Positions 28,254 to 38,214 of a stretch of 64,000 bases of DNA are shown here, piece after piece (position 1 is the first letter of the stretch; the number at the start of each line of letters is the position of its first letter). Below the pieces are notes generated by a model. That model ran no database searches. It was not told where the DNA came from and saw nothing but the letters and a program-made list of their open reading frames with translations. A program made the position numbers and the translations under genes. The stretch lies in contig JABLUY010000117.1 of the NCBI GenBank assembly GCA_013306675.1, positions 1 through 64,000 on the forward strand, written 5' to 3'. Source of the DNA: Thraustochytrium sp. TN22 (lineage: Eukaryota > Sar > Bigyra > Thraustochytrida > Thraustochytriidae).

Positions 28254-30518
28254 ATGGCAGCTCAGCTGATCCGGTGGGCGCAGAGCCTGGGGCTGAGTAG
28301 GCCGGTGGAGCAGCTGGAGACTGCCTTCGCGGACGGCTGCCTGGTGGCCGAGGTGCTGGCCAAGCACGGGGCGCTGCGAGCTGCCAAACTGCGCGCGGTA
28401 CGAGCTGCAGAGCGCGGCGACCTGGAGACCGCAGCGGCCAACTATGAGGACATCGTGATGCCTGCGCTGGAGGACCAGCTGGGCATGGACGTGCGGCGTG
28501 ACGACCTTGCCAAGGTCATGCTCGAGGAGCCGGGGGCGGCCGCGGCGCTTCTGTTTCGTATCAAATGCAAGCTGCAGCCGGAGGCCGCGCCGCGCGAGGA
28601 GGCGCGCCTCTCGCTGGAGGAGAAGAACCGCAAGGAGCGCGAGGCAGCCTCCTTGCGCGCCGACACCTCGGACCAGCCGCGGGAGCCGATGCCGAACCGC
28701 GCGCTGGAGCGCGCTGCACGGGGCCTACTCACCAAGAAGCAGCTTGGCAGCGCCCTGCACCTGGCAGGCTTTGAGGATCACCGCATGGCGCACGAGCGCC
28801 ATGTTGACGCCGAGGAGCGCCGCGAGGCTGCGGAAGTAGCACAGGGGCGCGCGGCGCGCCGCGAGGCGCAGCGCGAGCGCCTGCGGGAGAGCCGCGTCTT
28901 CCTGGACCAATGGGTGAATGAGGGCGTCAAGAACTGGCGCGCCAGCCAGCGCATCAAGCGCGACCGCGTGCGGCGCGAACTGCAGTTCGAGCTTACCTGC
29001 CGTGCGCGGGACATGGCACTCGCCGAGGCGGCCCGTGCCGACCACGCACGCACAGTGCTTCAGAGCACCGAGGCGTTTGAGCGCAACATGAAGCGTCTCG
29101 GCGTGGGCGAGAATGCGTCCCCTGACGTTGGGCTCTCGGACCCGGCGGACCTCGAGGCCACCACGCGTGAGGCCGCGGCCCGGGACGAGGCAGAGGTGGC
29201 CCGCTACTTGACGCGCATTCGACGCCAGCGCGAGGAGGCCTTGGCGAGCCGCAAGTCGCGTGAGCAGCGGCGCAGGAAGATGCTCGCCGACCAGGACAAG
29301 GCGCAAGTTCAGGTACAGGTCGCCCTGCAGCGCGAGGAGCTCCTGCGCAAGATCCAGGCCGAGTCGCGCACCGAGCGCGAAGCGGCCGCCGCGCACCGCC
29401 GCAGGTCGGCGGTGCGTCGTGCGCGCAACGAGGCGGGCCGCTCCCACGCACAGAGTCTCCATGCCGAACTGCACTCCGGCTTCCAGGACAGAGTGCAGGC
29501 GCTTCGCCAGACGTACCAGGCCGCAGTAGCGGAGGGCCCGAGCGAAGCCGCCTTGGAGAAGACGGCCGAGCGGTCCATGCGCCAGGAGGAGGCTACCACG
29601 CGGCATGCTCTGCGGCGCGCAGCCAAGAGCGAAGAGGTTGCCAGCGAGACCATGCACCTGATCATCGGCCTCGTGGAGCAGACTCTGGACGCTTTGGACC
29701 TCGAGAAGGACCGCCGACTGCACCCGCGCTCGTGGCGGGCCCTGAAGAAGGCCTTCGTCGCCGCCCAAACACATCCGGCGCCCACCATGCCGGCGGATGG
29801 CGACCTCCCGAAACTTTCCGCGGAAGAAGCCGCCTTTTGCGAGGGTAATTTTGCCCGTAGCGAAGAGGTCGTCGCCGTTCTTGGCCTTGGCACGGAGCCA
29901 CCCACTGCTTCGCTGGTCACGGTGCTGCAGGACGTGCTTCAGGACGCGAGATCGCTGCCCCCGGTGGAGGCGCCGCCGTTGCGTGGCGCGGTGCTCTTCG
30001 GTCTGGACTCCGACGCGGAGCGCCATTTCGTCGCGTTGCTTACGCAGCGCTATGGCTGCCGCGCTATATATGCCAAGGCATATCTGAACGAGGCCGAAGC
30101 GCAGCGCGTGCAGGACGAGACCGACGGTGTCGACCCGGCCCCGGCCAAGGCGGCCAAGAAGTCCCCCCCGCTAGTCGAAGAGGATCGAAGGGAGCTGCTG
30201 CGCCGCGTGGGCGCGGCCGCGCGGGCAGGCGAAGGGGAGGAAAAGCAAAGCAGTGACTACTCCGCGGCACTGACAAGGCTGGCCGCCTTTGACCTGATTA
30301 CCAACGTTGACGTCCACGTCAAGGCGCCGGTGCTCCTCGTCAATATCGCTTCGTCGCTGGAGGACATCCAGGCGTTAGAGAGTGCGTGCGGTGATGTTTG
30401 GGAAGAGTCACTGCATGTAGACGAGGAGACCCAGGCGGAAGAGGGCGAGTCGGACACAGAGCGCAACCGGTTTGTCAAGCTCGTGCTGGCGCCAAAGTGC
30501 AAAGAGGCCAGCCACGGC

Positions 30519-30578
<60 letters not shown>

Positions 30579-31754
30579 AAGGAGGGGAAGAAAAAGGAGG
30601 ACGAGGCCGAAAGCTGTGCGCCGGATCCAGTCGTCGCTGCACGCTGCGCGTGGCTTGCAGCACGAGGAACGAAACTTTGCGAGAGCCCTACGCGCCTTGT
30701 TGACGTTTGGGCACCACCGGCTCTCGACGGCTGGTCCCTGGGGCAGAAGCTCCTCCTGGACCACGCAATAGCCCTGGAGGCCGGCCTTGGGCACGGGACG
30801 CTTCCCCTCGAGGAGTCGCGCACGGTCCTTGTCGAGTGGGAGGCGCGGGAGCGGAACTTCCTCACGTTTGTGCGGCCGCTCTTGCATAGGGCCCTTGAGG
30901 CAGAGGCGGTGCTCGCTGCGCACGGCGGCGCGGCCCTGGGTACAGCAGTGGACCTGCTCGAGGGCATGGTGCCGTTTCCTGGTGAGCGGCGCTCCATCTG
31001 CGACGAGCAGCTGCGACACATTAAGGCTTTCGTGTACTGCCCGCCTGACTTGCGCCCGGCGCTGGACGAGGTGGCCCACGAGCTGTGGCAGGCGAGCCTC
31101 GATCACACGAGACGCGCCAAAGCGCACATGATGGCGGTCTGGGCCCGTGGCGACGACACCCCGCCCGGCGCCTGGCGGCGTGAGATCGCGCAGCGCTACG
31201 TGCCGGTCGTGGACCTCCTCGTGAGCTCACTGCGGGACGCGCGCGCCTTCGTGAATCGATTCCACGAGGTGATTGGCCTTGACCGACTGGACAACGACTT
31301 GTCCTGGGGCCCCAAGGAGGAGCAGGTGGCTGCCGACGCAAGCTCGGCGCTCGACGCAGCAATCGAAGCCCTGAGTGATGGCAGTCCTCCACTAGGTTCA
31401 CGTCTCAGGCAGGCGGTCCGGTCCCTGGAGCTGCGCGCGTTGGACAACCCGGAGCCGGACGCCACACAGGTTCTGCTAAAGCGTCTCAGTCTGCGCGTTA
31501 AGGAGGCCTTGCTTCGCGTGGGCCAGTGTGCGCTGCAGGGCTTGGGGGCATGCGATGAGCAATGGCGATTGGTTCAAGATGCCTGGGAGCACTCGTGCAA
31601 GGCTCATCTGCAGCAAGAGGACGAGCGCACGCGAGCGTTCCGTCTTCGTGGGGCTGAGCATCTGGCCGCGACGGGCTCGTACGAGGAACTGCTTCCATTG
31701 TACGAGGGTCTGTCGACGACCCTGCATCGTGCGGAAGGAGAGGAAACAGAGTGA
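28254..31754 (+). CDS. SPEF2: SPEF2/CPC1-like axonemal central-pair protein
   Basis: A 1,166-residue homologue of SPEF2 (KPL2) and Chlamydomonas CPC1, components of the C1b projection of the flagellar central pair. Residues 1-110 form the CH-like (DUF1042) domain, with SLGLSRPVEQLETAFADGCL and LVAEVLAKHG. A long Arg/Glu/Ala coiled coil runs from about residue 115 to 480. An adenylate-kinase-like region begins near residue 575 (RGAVLFGLDSDAERHFVALL), but its P-loop lacks the GxGKT signature, so catalysis is doubtful. A polyAsp run (residues about 758-776, from a GAC repeat at 30528-30578) interrupts a region that is variable in the family. The C-terminal helical part continues to the stop. It is shorter than human SPEF2 (about 1,800 residues). 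The ATG at 28254 (GCC ATG GCA) is chosen because homology begins right after it. Confidence 0.85.
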
Positions 31755-31780
31755 TTTTGTGTTTGCTAAAGTAATAATCG

Positions 31781-34700
31781 TCACGCCCGGCCCTCGGCTC
31801 GGTTTCGCCACATGTCGCGTTCCTGCTTGAGCGCCTTCACTTCCTGGAGCGAGCGGGCCAGGGTCTGCTTCATATAGGACTTGTAGTTGTTGAGCTCCTC
31901 CTCCGCGATGGTGGCGCGTGTGAGCAGGTCGGCATACTGGCGGCCGGACAGTTTGGAGGAGGCGCCGCCGGGCGAGGCAGCGCCAGCGCTGGAGCTGCGC
32001 TGGGCGTATAAATGGCGGAGCTTCTCGTTCTCTTCACGAAGTCGACGGATCTCGTCCTGGTCGGCGCTGGGCGGAAAGGGTGATGCGGCGCGGCGAGCGC
32101 TGTCAAGCTGGCGACGGTATCGGTCGACCTGATCGCGCAGTTCTCGATTCGTTTGCTCCAGGTCAGCGAGACGAGCTGTCGAGGCCTGGGTAGCCCCGGG
32201 AACGTGCGGCGAGATGCTGGAGCGCGCCGGCGTTTGCTGATGTGGTTGTGGAGGTTGTTGCTGTTGCTGCTGATGTTGCTGCTGAAGCTCCTGGATCTTG
32301 GCGAGCAGATGCTCCTGCATTTCCTGCATGCGCTTCGCGGTGTCGGCGTCGAGGCCGCCCACCCCGGCGCCCGCGCCGGCGGCCCCTCCCCGCTGACTGA
32401 GATGGTGGTTCTCCTCCTCCAGATTGGCCTTTTGGCGCTCCAGCATCTTAATCTCCGCCTGGAGGTCGCCGACGCGTGTCTCATTCTCGCGGTGCAGGCG
32501 CTTGATCGAGGCCGCAAGGGCAATATTCTTCTCCTGCGCGGCATGCAGGTCGGCAGCGTTCTTGTCGAGGCGCTGCTTGAGCTGCGCCTGCTCTACGCGC
32601 AGGTGCTCCTCAGCCTGGGAGGCGTCGACGCGCAGGTCTGCGTCTTCGGCCTTGGCGGTGCTCGCCATGAGCTCAACCTTGTCGGCGTCGACCTCCATGT
32701 CTTGGAGCTTGTAGCGCAGCGCGGAGTAGCGCGAAAAGAGTGTGCGATTCTTGTCGACGATGCGCTGGTTGGTCTGCTGAAGCGCGCGCAAGCGCTTGTC
32801 GAGTTCGTCCTCGCGCGCCTTGAAGGTCTGCACGAGCTCGGATTGGAGCTCCTCTCGCTCTCGGTCGGCCGCCTCGAGCACGGCGGCCGGGGTCAGATGG
32901 TCGTCGCCGGCGCCGACGCGCTGCCGCGGGTCATTGACCGAGTCGGGCGGAGCCGGACGCAGCTGGTCCAGAAGCTTGGCGCGGTAGTCGTCGGTGATGG
33001 TGGCGATACGCTCGTGGAGCTGCGAGTTCTCAACGCGAAGCTGAGAGAGCTCGTCGGCGCGGTCGGCAAGTTGCGCCTCGAGGTCCTTAATGCGCCGCGA
33101 GGAGGCCTTGTAGGAGGCGCGCAGCTCGCGCAGCTCGGCGTCGAGGTGCTCGCGCTGCGCTTCGTTCCGCTTGAGCTCGGCATCGAGGCGCGTCTTGAGC
33201 TGAGTGACCTCGGAGTCGCGCTCGCGGTTGTAGTCAGATGCATTCTTCTCAAGGTCGAGCTTGCGTGTCTCGAAGTCGACCTGCGTGCGCTGCAGCTCGA
33301 GCTGCACCTTAAGTTTCTCGGCCTTGAGCTCCTCGCAGGTTTGACGCTCGGCTGCGAGCGTTTCCTCGAGCGCGGTGCGGTCCGCGGAGGCCTTGGCTGC
33401 GCGTGCGTCAAGGGCTTCGTTCGACTCGAGGAGGGCGATGCGCTCCTTTCGCAGCTGCTCAGCCTCCTGGGAGAGTGCGTTCTTCTGGTTCACCAGCGTG
33501 AGAAGCTCGACGCCGAGCTCCTCGTTCTTGGCGAGCTCCTCCTTGAACTGTGACTCGATGCGCGCGTATGCTTCTTTGAGCTGGATGAGATCGGTCCTGA
33601 GCTCGCCAGCGCTCTTGTTCGCGTCGTGGAGTTCCTGCTTGAGCGAGGTGGTGGTCTTTTCGTGCGCCTCGTGTCGCATCTCGTGCTGCAGCACCTCGTT
33701 CTCGGCGTTGAGCAGCTTGGTGACGAGCTCGTACTTTTCCGCCTCGGCGCGCTCGACGAGCTTGTTGTTCTCGATGCGCAGGTCGAGGAGCGCTTTGGAG
33801 ATCTTGAGCTTCTCCTCCTCACCCTTGATGGAGGACGACTGCAGTGAGGATTTTTGCTCCACGAGCTTGTTGTACTTTTCGCGGAAGTCAACGAGCTTGG
33901 CGTAGATCTTCTCCTTTTCTTCTTTGATGCGCAGCTTCTCGAGGTTGTCGCGCACCACGCGACCCTCCAGCTCGTGTAGCTTGATGCTGAGCTCCTGTGC
34001 ATCCTCGCCAGCATAGTTGTTGCTCCTCCCACCCCCACCGCCGTCATGGCCCCCGGCGCCCCCGCCGCGGACCGAAAGCTCATCGCGTAGCAGGTTGATC
34101 TGCATGCGAAAACGACGCACGAGGCCCTGCACGCGCTCATCGTTGATGGTAGGGAAGGTCTCGCCGTGACGCAGGCCTTCAAGCAGCTGCAGGGTGGCTC
34201 CGGTTGCCTCGGGCTCGGCTTGGCGCACGAGGGCGAGGCAAAGTGTGATGCAGTTGCCGGCGAGGGGGTTTTCAAGGAGGCGTGTGAGCTTGGACTCACT
34301 GTAGAGCGCGAAGTCGTGCTCGTGGCGTTGCAGCGCCTGCGCCACGGACTGTAGCGTCAGGAGCGACTTGCCCAGCGTCGGGCCCTCTCGCGCACGCACC
34401 GCGGAGCGGTCCTCCGCTAGCTTGTCCGTGCCAGCGACCTCCACGACCAGGAGACGCGAGCGAATCTGCCGCTGCTGCACTTGCTGCTCGACGTCGAGCT
34501 GCCACACGGTGCTAGCGTGCCGACTGGCTGGGCCAAAGTCGGTCATGGCTGCAGTGCGCGCATTAAAGGAGTCCACGAGGACGTCCAGGACGTCGTCCGC
34601 ATTGCGGTACGGGCCGCGCGTACTGGCCTGGCGCACCACGTAGCCGTCCATGGGATCATGATCGATGCCGAGGTCTCTGTTCTCAGCATTGAACATATCC

Positions 34701-35146
34701 TGGATGACCTCGTCGCAGATCTCGAGCGCTTGCACCTTGACGTTGAAGCCGCCGCCGCCGTGCTTAGCCCCATGGTGCATGCGCTGAAGGGTGGAGAACA
34801 TGTCACGCGTCATGTGCGGTAGAAGCTTCTCTACGAGCGCGGCCTTGTCGCCTCCGCAGGATCCTAGTACGAGAAAGGCCCCGGAGACGCCCTCGCAGAG
34901 CGCCTTGACCAGCGGCTTGAGCGAGCGCTCCAGAATCTGCGCCGGGCCTGCATCAGGCCCGAACACGAAGTCCACCTCGTACTCGCGCCCGCCGGCCGAC
35001 ACGCGGTTCTTGCTGAACCGCACGTCCGTCGCGCCACCGCCTCCGGACACGCGCACGAGCGCCTGCACGGGCAGCCCCGGCGGCGCGCCGCCAGAGTGCT
35101 GAAGGCCGCCGCTCCCCGACGGGTACACGCGCTTCTTGGAGCCCAT
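31781..35146 (-). CDS. CCDC78: CCDC78-like coiled-coil protein with degenerate kinesin head
   Basis: A 1,121-residue protein. Residues about 15-340 have kinesin motor landmarks in order but worn: GAFLVLGSCGGDKAALVEK at the P-loop position (no GKT), FGPASRHAS at switch I, VVEVAGTDKL at switch II (normally DLAGSE), LGKSLLTLQSVAQAL, and YSESKLTRLLENPLAGN. The nucleotide site is probably dead. At about residues 440-490 the stretch KLKISKALLDLRIENNKL and following matches DUF4472, the defining domain of CCDC78, which in animals acts in deuterosome-based centriole assembly. Heptad coiled coil continues to about residue 950, then a Gln-rich part and a final coiled coil. The ATG at 35146 precedes the motor-like domain; upstream frame has only a weak extension. 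Its stop is 26 bp from the SPEF2 stop (convergent). Confidence 0.8.
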   Translation of the reverse strand: MGSKKRVYPSGSGGLQHSGGAPPGLPVQALVRVSGGGGATDVRFSKNRVSAGGREYEVDFVFGPDAGPAQILERSLKPLVKALCEGVSGAFLVLGSCGGDKAALVEKLLPHMTRDMFSTLQRMHHGAKHGGGGFNVKVQALEICDEVIQDMFNAENRDLGIDHDPMDGYVVRQASTRGPYRNADDVLDVLVDSFNARTAAMTDFGPASRHASTVWQLDVEQQVQQRQIRSRLLVVEVAGTDKLAEDRSAVRAREGPTLGKSLLTLQSVAQALQRHEHDFALYSESKLTRLLENPLAGNCITLCLALVRQAEPEATGATLQLLEGLRHGETFPTINDERVQGLVRRFRMQINLLRDELSVRGGGAGGHDGGGGGRSNNYAGEDAQELSIKLHELEGRVVRDNLEKLRIKEEKEKIYAKLVDFREKYNKLVEQKSSLQSSSIKGEEEKLKISKALLDLRIENNKLVERAEAEKYELVTKLLNAENEVLQHEMRHEAHEKTTTSLKQELHDANKSAGELRTDLIQLKEAYARIESQFKEELAKNEELGVELLTLVNQKNALSQEAEQLRKERIALLESNEALDARAAKASADRTALEETLAAERQTCEELKAEKLKVQLELQRTQVDFETRKLDLEKNASDYNRERDSEVTQLKTRLDAELKRNEAQREHLDAELRELRASYKASSRRIKDLEAQLADRADELSQLRVENSQLHERIATITDDYRAKLLDQLRPAPPDSVNDPRQRVGAGDDHLTPAAVLEAADREREELQSELVQTFKAREDELDKRLRALQQTNQRIVDKNRTLFSRYSALRYKLQDMEVDADKVELMASTAKAEDADLRVDASQAEEHLRVEQAQLKQRLDKNAADLHAAQEKNIALAASIKRLHRENETRVGDLQAEIKMLERQKANLEEENHHLSQRGGAAGAGAGVGGLDADTAKRMQEMQEHLLAKIQELQQQHQQQQQQPPQPHQQTPARSSISPHVPGATQASTARLADLEQTNRELRDQVDRYRRQLDSARRAASPFPPSADQDEIRRLREENEKLRHLYAQRSSSAGAASPGGASSKLSGRQYADLLTRATIAEEELNNYKSYMKQTLARSLQEVKALKQERDMWRNRAEGRA

Positions 35147-35769
35147 GCCGGCCGCGCTTCGCGGCGCGGCACGGCGCAGCGCGGCGCAGCGCGGTGCTGC
35201 GTGAGCAATGCTTGAGCTCGCGCGCCCGCGGGCGCCCTCGGGCGAGGGCAGTGTCGTGCGCAAGCTCGAGCGCACAACTAACTCATGACGCCGAAAAGTA
35301 AGCACGTGGCCGTTGGAGAACTTCGGGACATCTGACAGGTGTCGCTGCTGACATTTGTCTGTGCGCAGGTCGGTCTCACAGTAAATGTGAGAGGAATGAA
35401 GCCCATCGCAACACACGTGGGTTGTCGGTGGGTACGCGTGCTACTGAGGATGAGTTCCGGACTAGGGCCTAGCTCGAGATGGCTGTTCTGAGAGAGCGAG
35501 CGAGCGAGCGAGAGAGAGAGAGAGAGAGAAAGAGAGATACAACAAGAGAGACACGATGAGTTGAGTTGACAGCTAAAGCTTCTCTTTTTTTTTCTTGGTA
35601 GATAAAAGGAAAGCGATGTACACAGGAGCGAGCGGGGCTCAGCAGCGCATAGCTCGTGGAAGCTACGCAAGGGTGCCGAGGAGCGGACAGCAAGAGGCAC
35701 ATCGCAAAGGAAGTGCTACTGGACTTGAAGTGTGCAGTGCAGAAAGGGACTGCATGAGGAGAGGCTTGT
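35147..35769. promoter_or_regulatory. Intergenic region with GA/GAGC repeat
   Basis: About 620 bp between the CCDC78-like start and the alternative oxidase stop, both minus. It contains a GAGC/GA repeat (35496-35536). It should hold the CCDC78 promoter and the oxidase 3' end. No gene is seen. Confidence 0.4.
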
Positions 35770-36729
35770 TCAAGCCTGCGCCGGCTTGACGTCGGCCTTC
35801 TTGGCAGCGTCAGCCTTCTCGGTGGCCTCCTTCTTCATCTCGGCGACCTCCTCAATCATGTGGATGGGGTGCTTGTCGATGCCACCGTCCTCGATGAGGC
35901 TGGAGAGGTGATGGTTAAAGTCGCGGTGCATGCACTCATCGGCGCGCACGTGGAGCACGACATCGCGGAGCATGGCGTCGTCCGGGAGGTGGTAGTAGTT
36001 TTTGGCGATCTTGAGGGCCGGGACGTTGGCGATCTTGCCCTCGTCGATGGCCTCGAGGAAGTCATTGTAGGCGCGATGCGCAGCCTCCTCGAGGTAGCCG
36101 ACGGTGCGGTGCGCGGTCTTGGGCGAGACGGCGTACATGCCGGCGTAGAAGGTGGTGAAAGAGGCCTGGGCGACCATGACGAAAAGGCGCTCAATGAAGG
36201 TCGGCTTGGTGTGCTGCATCCAGATGAGCAGGTGCAGGCGCTCGTTCTCGGCCTCCTCCTGCAGCGGGTTGATCCAGCCGTGGTCGCGCTTCATCGTGCG
36301 CAGCGAGCGCAGGTGACGGTGCATGGAGGCGACGACGCCTGGCACGGCGGCCACGGTCTCGAGGCAGACGGCGTGATGATCGTACTTCTCGCGGAAGAAC
36401 AGGAACATGAACTTCTCCAGCACCTGGACGGTGGCGAAGGCGACCTTGTCCTTGATGTCCTTGGGCTCGTAGTGGTACTCCTTGCCGAGCGCCTCGAGGT
36501 CGGTGCACGAGAGCGCCGGCGGGAAGCTCGAGCCGACCTTTTCATACTGCTTGTGCCGCTCATACGCCTTGGCGATGAGCTCCTCGGCCTCGATGGGCAC
36601 CCATGCGTACGCGCGTTCGCGCAGCATGCTCAGCTGCCGCGTGCGCTGCTGCTGCAGGTGCTGCAGACCGACGCTGCGCAGCGCCGTCGCGCTGCGCAGC
36701 CCACTCCTGGCCAGCTTGCTCGCGAGCAT
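35770..36729 (-). CDS. AOX: Mitochondrial alternative oxidase
   Basis: A 319-residue di-iron ubiquinol oxidase that passes electrons from ubiquinol to oxygen on the matrix side of the inner mitochondrial membrane without proton pumping. The N-terminus (MLASKLARSGLRSATALRSV) is a typical Arg-rich transit peptide. All iron-binding Glu/His blocks are present: LETVAAVPGVVASMHRHL, EEAENERLHLLIWM, YLEEAAHRAYNDF and LRDVVLHVRADECMHRDFNH. The C-terminus is Lys/Ala-rich. Length is normal for protist AOX. The start is the first ATG in frame. It gives cyanide-resistant respiration and limits over-reduction of the chain. Confidence 0.97.
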   Translation of the reverse strand: MLASKLARSGLRSATALRSVGLQHLQQQRTRQLSMLRERAYAWVPIEAEELIAKAYERHKQYEKVGSSFPPALSCTDLEALGKEYHYEPKDIKDKVAFATVQVLEKFMFLFFREKYDHHAVCLETVAAVPGVVASMHRHLRSLRTMKRDHGWINPLQEEAENERLHLLIWMQHTKPTFIERLFVMVAQASFTTFYAGMYAVSPKTAHRTVGYLEEAAHRAYNDFLEAIDEGKIANVPALKIAKNYYHLPDDAMLRDVVLHVRADECMHRDFNHHLSSLIEDGGIDKHPIHMIEEVAEMKKEATEKADAAKKADVKPAQA

Positions 36730-37397
36730 GCTTGGGACTTGCTGCTACTGCTATTGCTGCTGCTGCTGCTGCTACGAAGCCTGCTTGATCTTTTGGCTCT
36801 TGGCTCTTGGCTCTGGTTGCAGGTCTGCTGCTGGCTGGCGTGCGGCCGCGCTCGGCTGGCTCGCCCGAGGGAGCAGGGAAGTTTATCAGGGTTGCCGGTT
36901 GGCTCACCTCCCTCGCCCGCTCGCCTGTCTGGCCGCCCCCCCGACGCGCGACGGCTGCCGCCAGGACTCCGGCGGCGCCCGGGCGGCGGCCGCGGCGCTG
37001 GCCAGCGCTGGCCGCGCGAGGACCATGGCGCGAGTCCCGAATGCCCGCTGCCAAATGGCCGCGCGCCGCGGCTCGCCCGCGAGGCGCTCGGAGGCGCGGC
37101 GCCGTACGCGGCGCGTTGCGGCATCGATGCCTCCAGTTCCGGAGAACCCAGGTTGCCAGAGGCTACGCCGCGTGCAGTGCAGCGCGGCCAGTACCCGTGG
37201 CTGCCGTCTCGCCGCGCGGCAGGGCTGCGCTGCGCGGGCGCCGCGCTGCGCTGCGCTGCGCCGGGTGGCGGCAGAGGCCGCCTCGGCCGCGCGCACGGAG
37301 AAAGAACTCGAAGGGAGGGGAGGCGTTGAAGCAGGAGGCAAGCTTGACACGTTGACACGACCATCATCAGGGCCACCCGCGCCAGGGCCAGACCAGG

Positions 37398-37526
37398 CTA
37401 GAGCTAGCTGGCTAGCTCGGCTAGTAGCTCTAGGACGCCCGCTGGCCGGTGGGCGTTGGACGCTGGAGCTAGCTAGCTAGCTAGTAGCTCTCTCTCCTAC
37501 TAGCTAGCTAGCTAGCTGGCTAGAGC
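37398..37526. repeat. AGCTAG/CTAG palindromic repeat tract
   Basis: Two perfect runs of AGCT units (GAGCTAGCTAGCTAGCTAG and TAGCTAGCTAGCTAGCTGGC) lie within 130 bp, with further degenerate copies. This is the largest of several such tracts in the window's intergenic DNA. Confidence 0.9.
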
Positions 37527-37941
37527 TTGGCTCAAGCAGCGAGCAGCGCCGAAAGGCTTGCCAAATGTCCGTGGGATGACGCGCCGACGCCGAATTAGCA
37601 ACGCCGGACCACGGAGGCGTGCGCGGCTGCGTGTTCCAGGAGCTAAACTCCGAGCCAAAGCGAGAAGCCACGCCTGGCTGGCAATGCCCGTGAATCTAGC
37701 GGATAGCACTACCACGGTAGTTGGGACGCGGCGAAATTCGTGAGCAGCCACCCGCGGCCAGCCAGCTTCGGAGCAAGAATCTCGGGAATTGTAAACCAAA
37801 TCAGCGGCGATCAGCCGCCGTCACTGGCCCCACGGCCACCGTTAGAACACCAGCTACGGAGCTTGGTCTCGGCAAAAGTGGTTGAGGCAATCTCGGGGTG
37901 CGACCTCGGCAAATGTGCCGAGAAAAATACCGTGAGGTAAG

Positions 37942-38075
37942 ACAGTTTGCTGGTCACCAGGGCAGTTTGCTCACCAGGGCAGTTTGCTCACCAGGGCAAT
38001 CTGCTCACCAGGGCAATCTGCTCACCAGGGCAGTTTGCTCACCAGGGCAGTTTGCTCAGTTTGCTCACCATGGCA
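37942..38075. repeat. 17-bp minisatellite
   Basis: About seven tandem copies of CAGTTTGCTCACCAGGG, with CAATCTG variants in the middle units and a truncated last unit. No spacers lie between units, so it is not a CRISPR-like array. It lies 140 bp downstream of the armadillo-gene stop. Confidence 0.95.
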
Positions 38076-38214
38076 ATGGCGTGCCATCGCCAGTGCCAGC
38101 AAGGCCTTGGTAGGCGGGACGAGCAGGGCAAGATACTTTGCAAATTGTTCACACGGTTGACACGTCATTTTCATGAGTCATGGCCGCCACACGTGGTTGT
38201 TGAGTCCTCGAAAA

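Larger units (their letters stand above)
36730..38214. other. Intergenic region with CTAG tract and 17-bp repeats
   Basis: 1.5 kb between alternative oxidase (minus, start 36729) and the armadillo-repeat gene (minus, stop 38215). The first 600 bp are CpG-rich and probably promoter for AOX. An AGCTAG-rich tract spans 37398-37526, and a 17-bp tandem repeat spans 37942-38075. I see no gene. Confidence 0.5.

Noticed and set aside
32153-33553. 466-residue Leu/Val-rich plus-strand frame opposite the CCDC78-like gene
   Set aside because: A complement of Glu/Gln/Arg coiled-coil codons gives Leu-rich antisense frames; no membrane-protein pattern.
37942-38075. CRISPR-like array
   Set aside because: Units are directly adjacent without spacers, and the genome is eukaryotic; it is a minisatellite.
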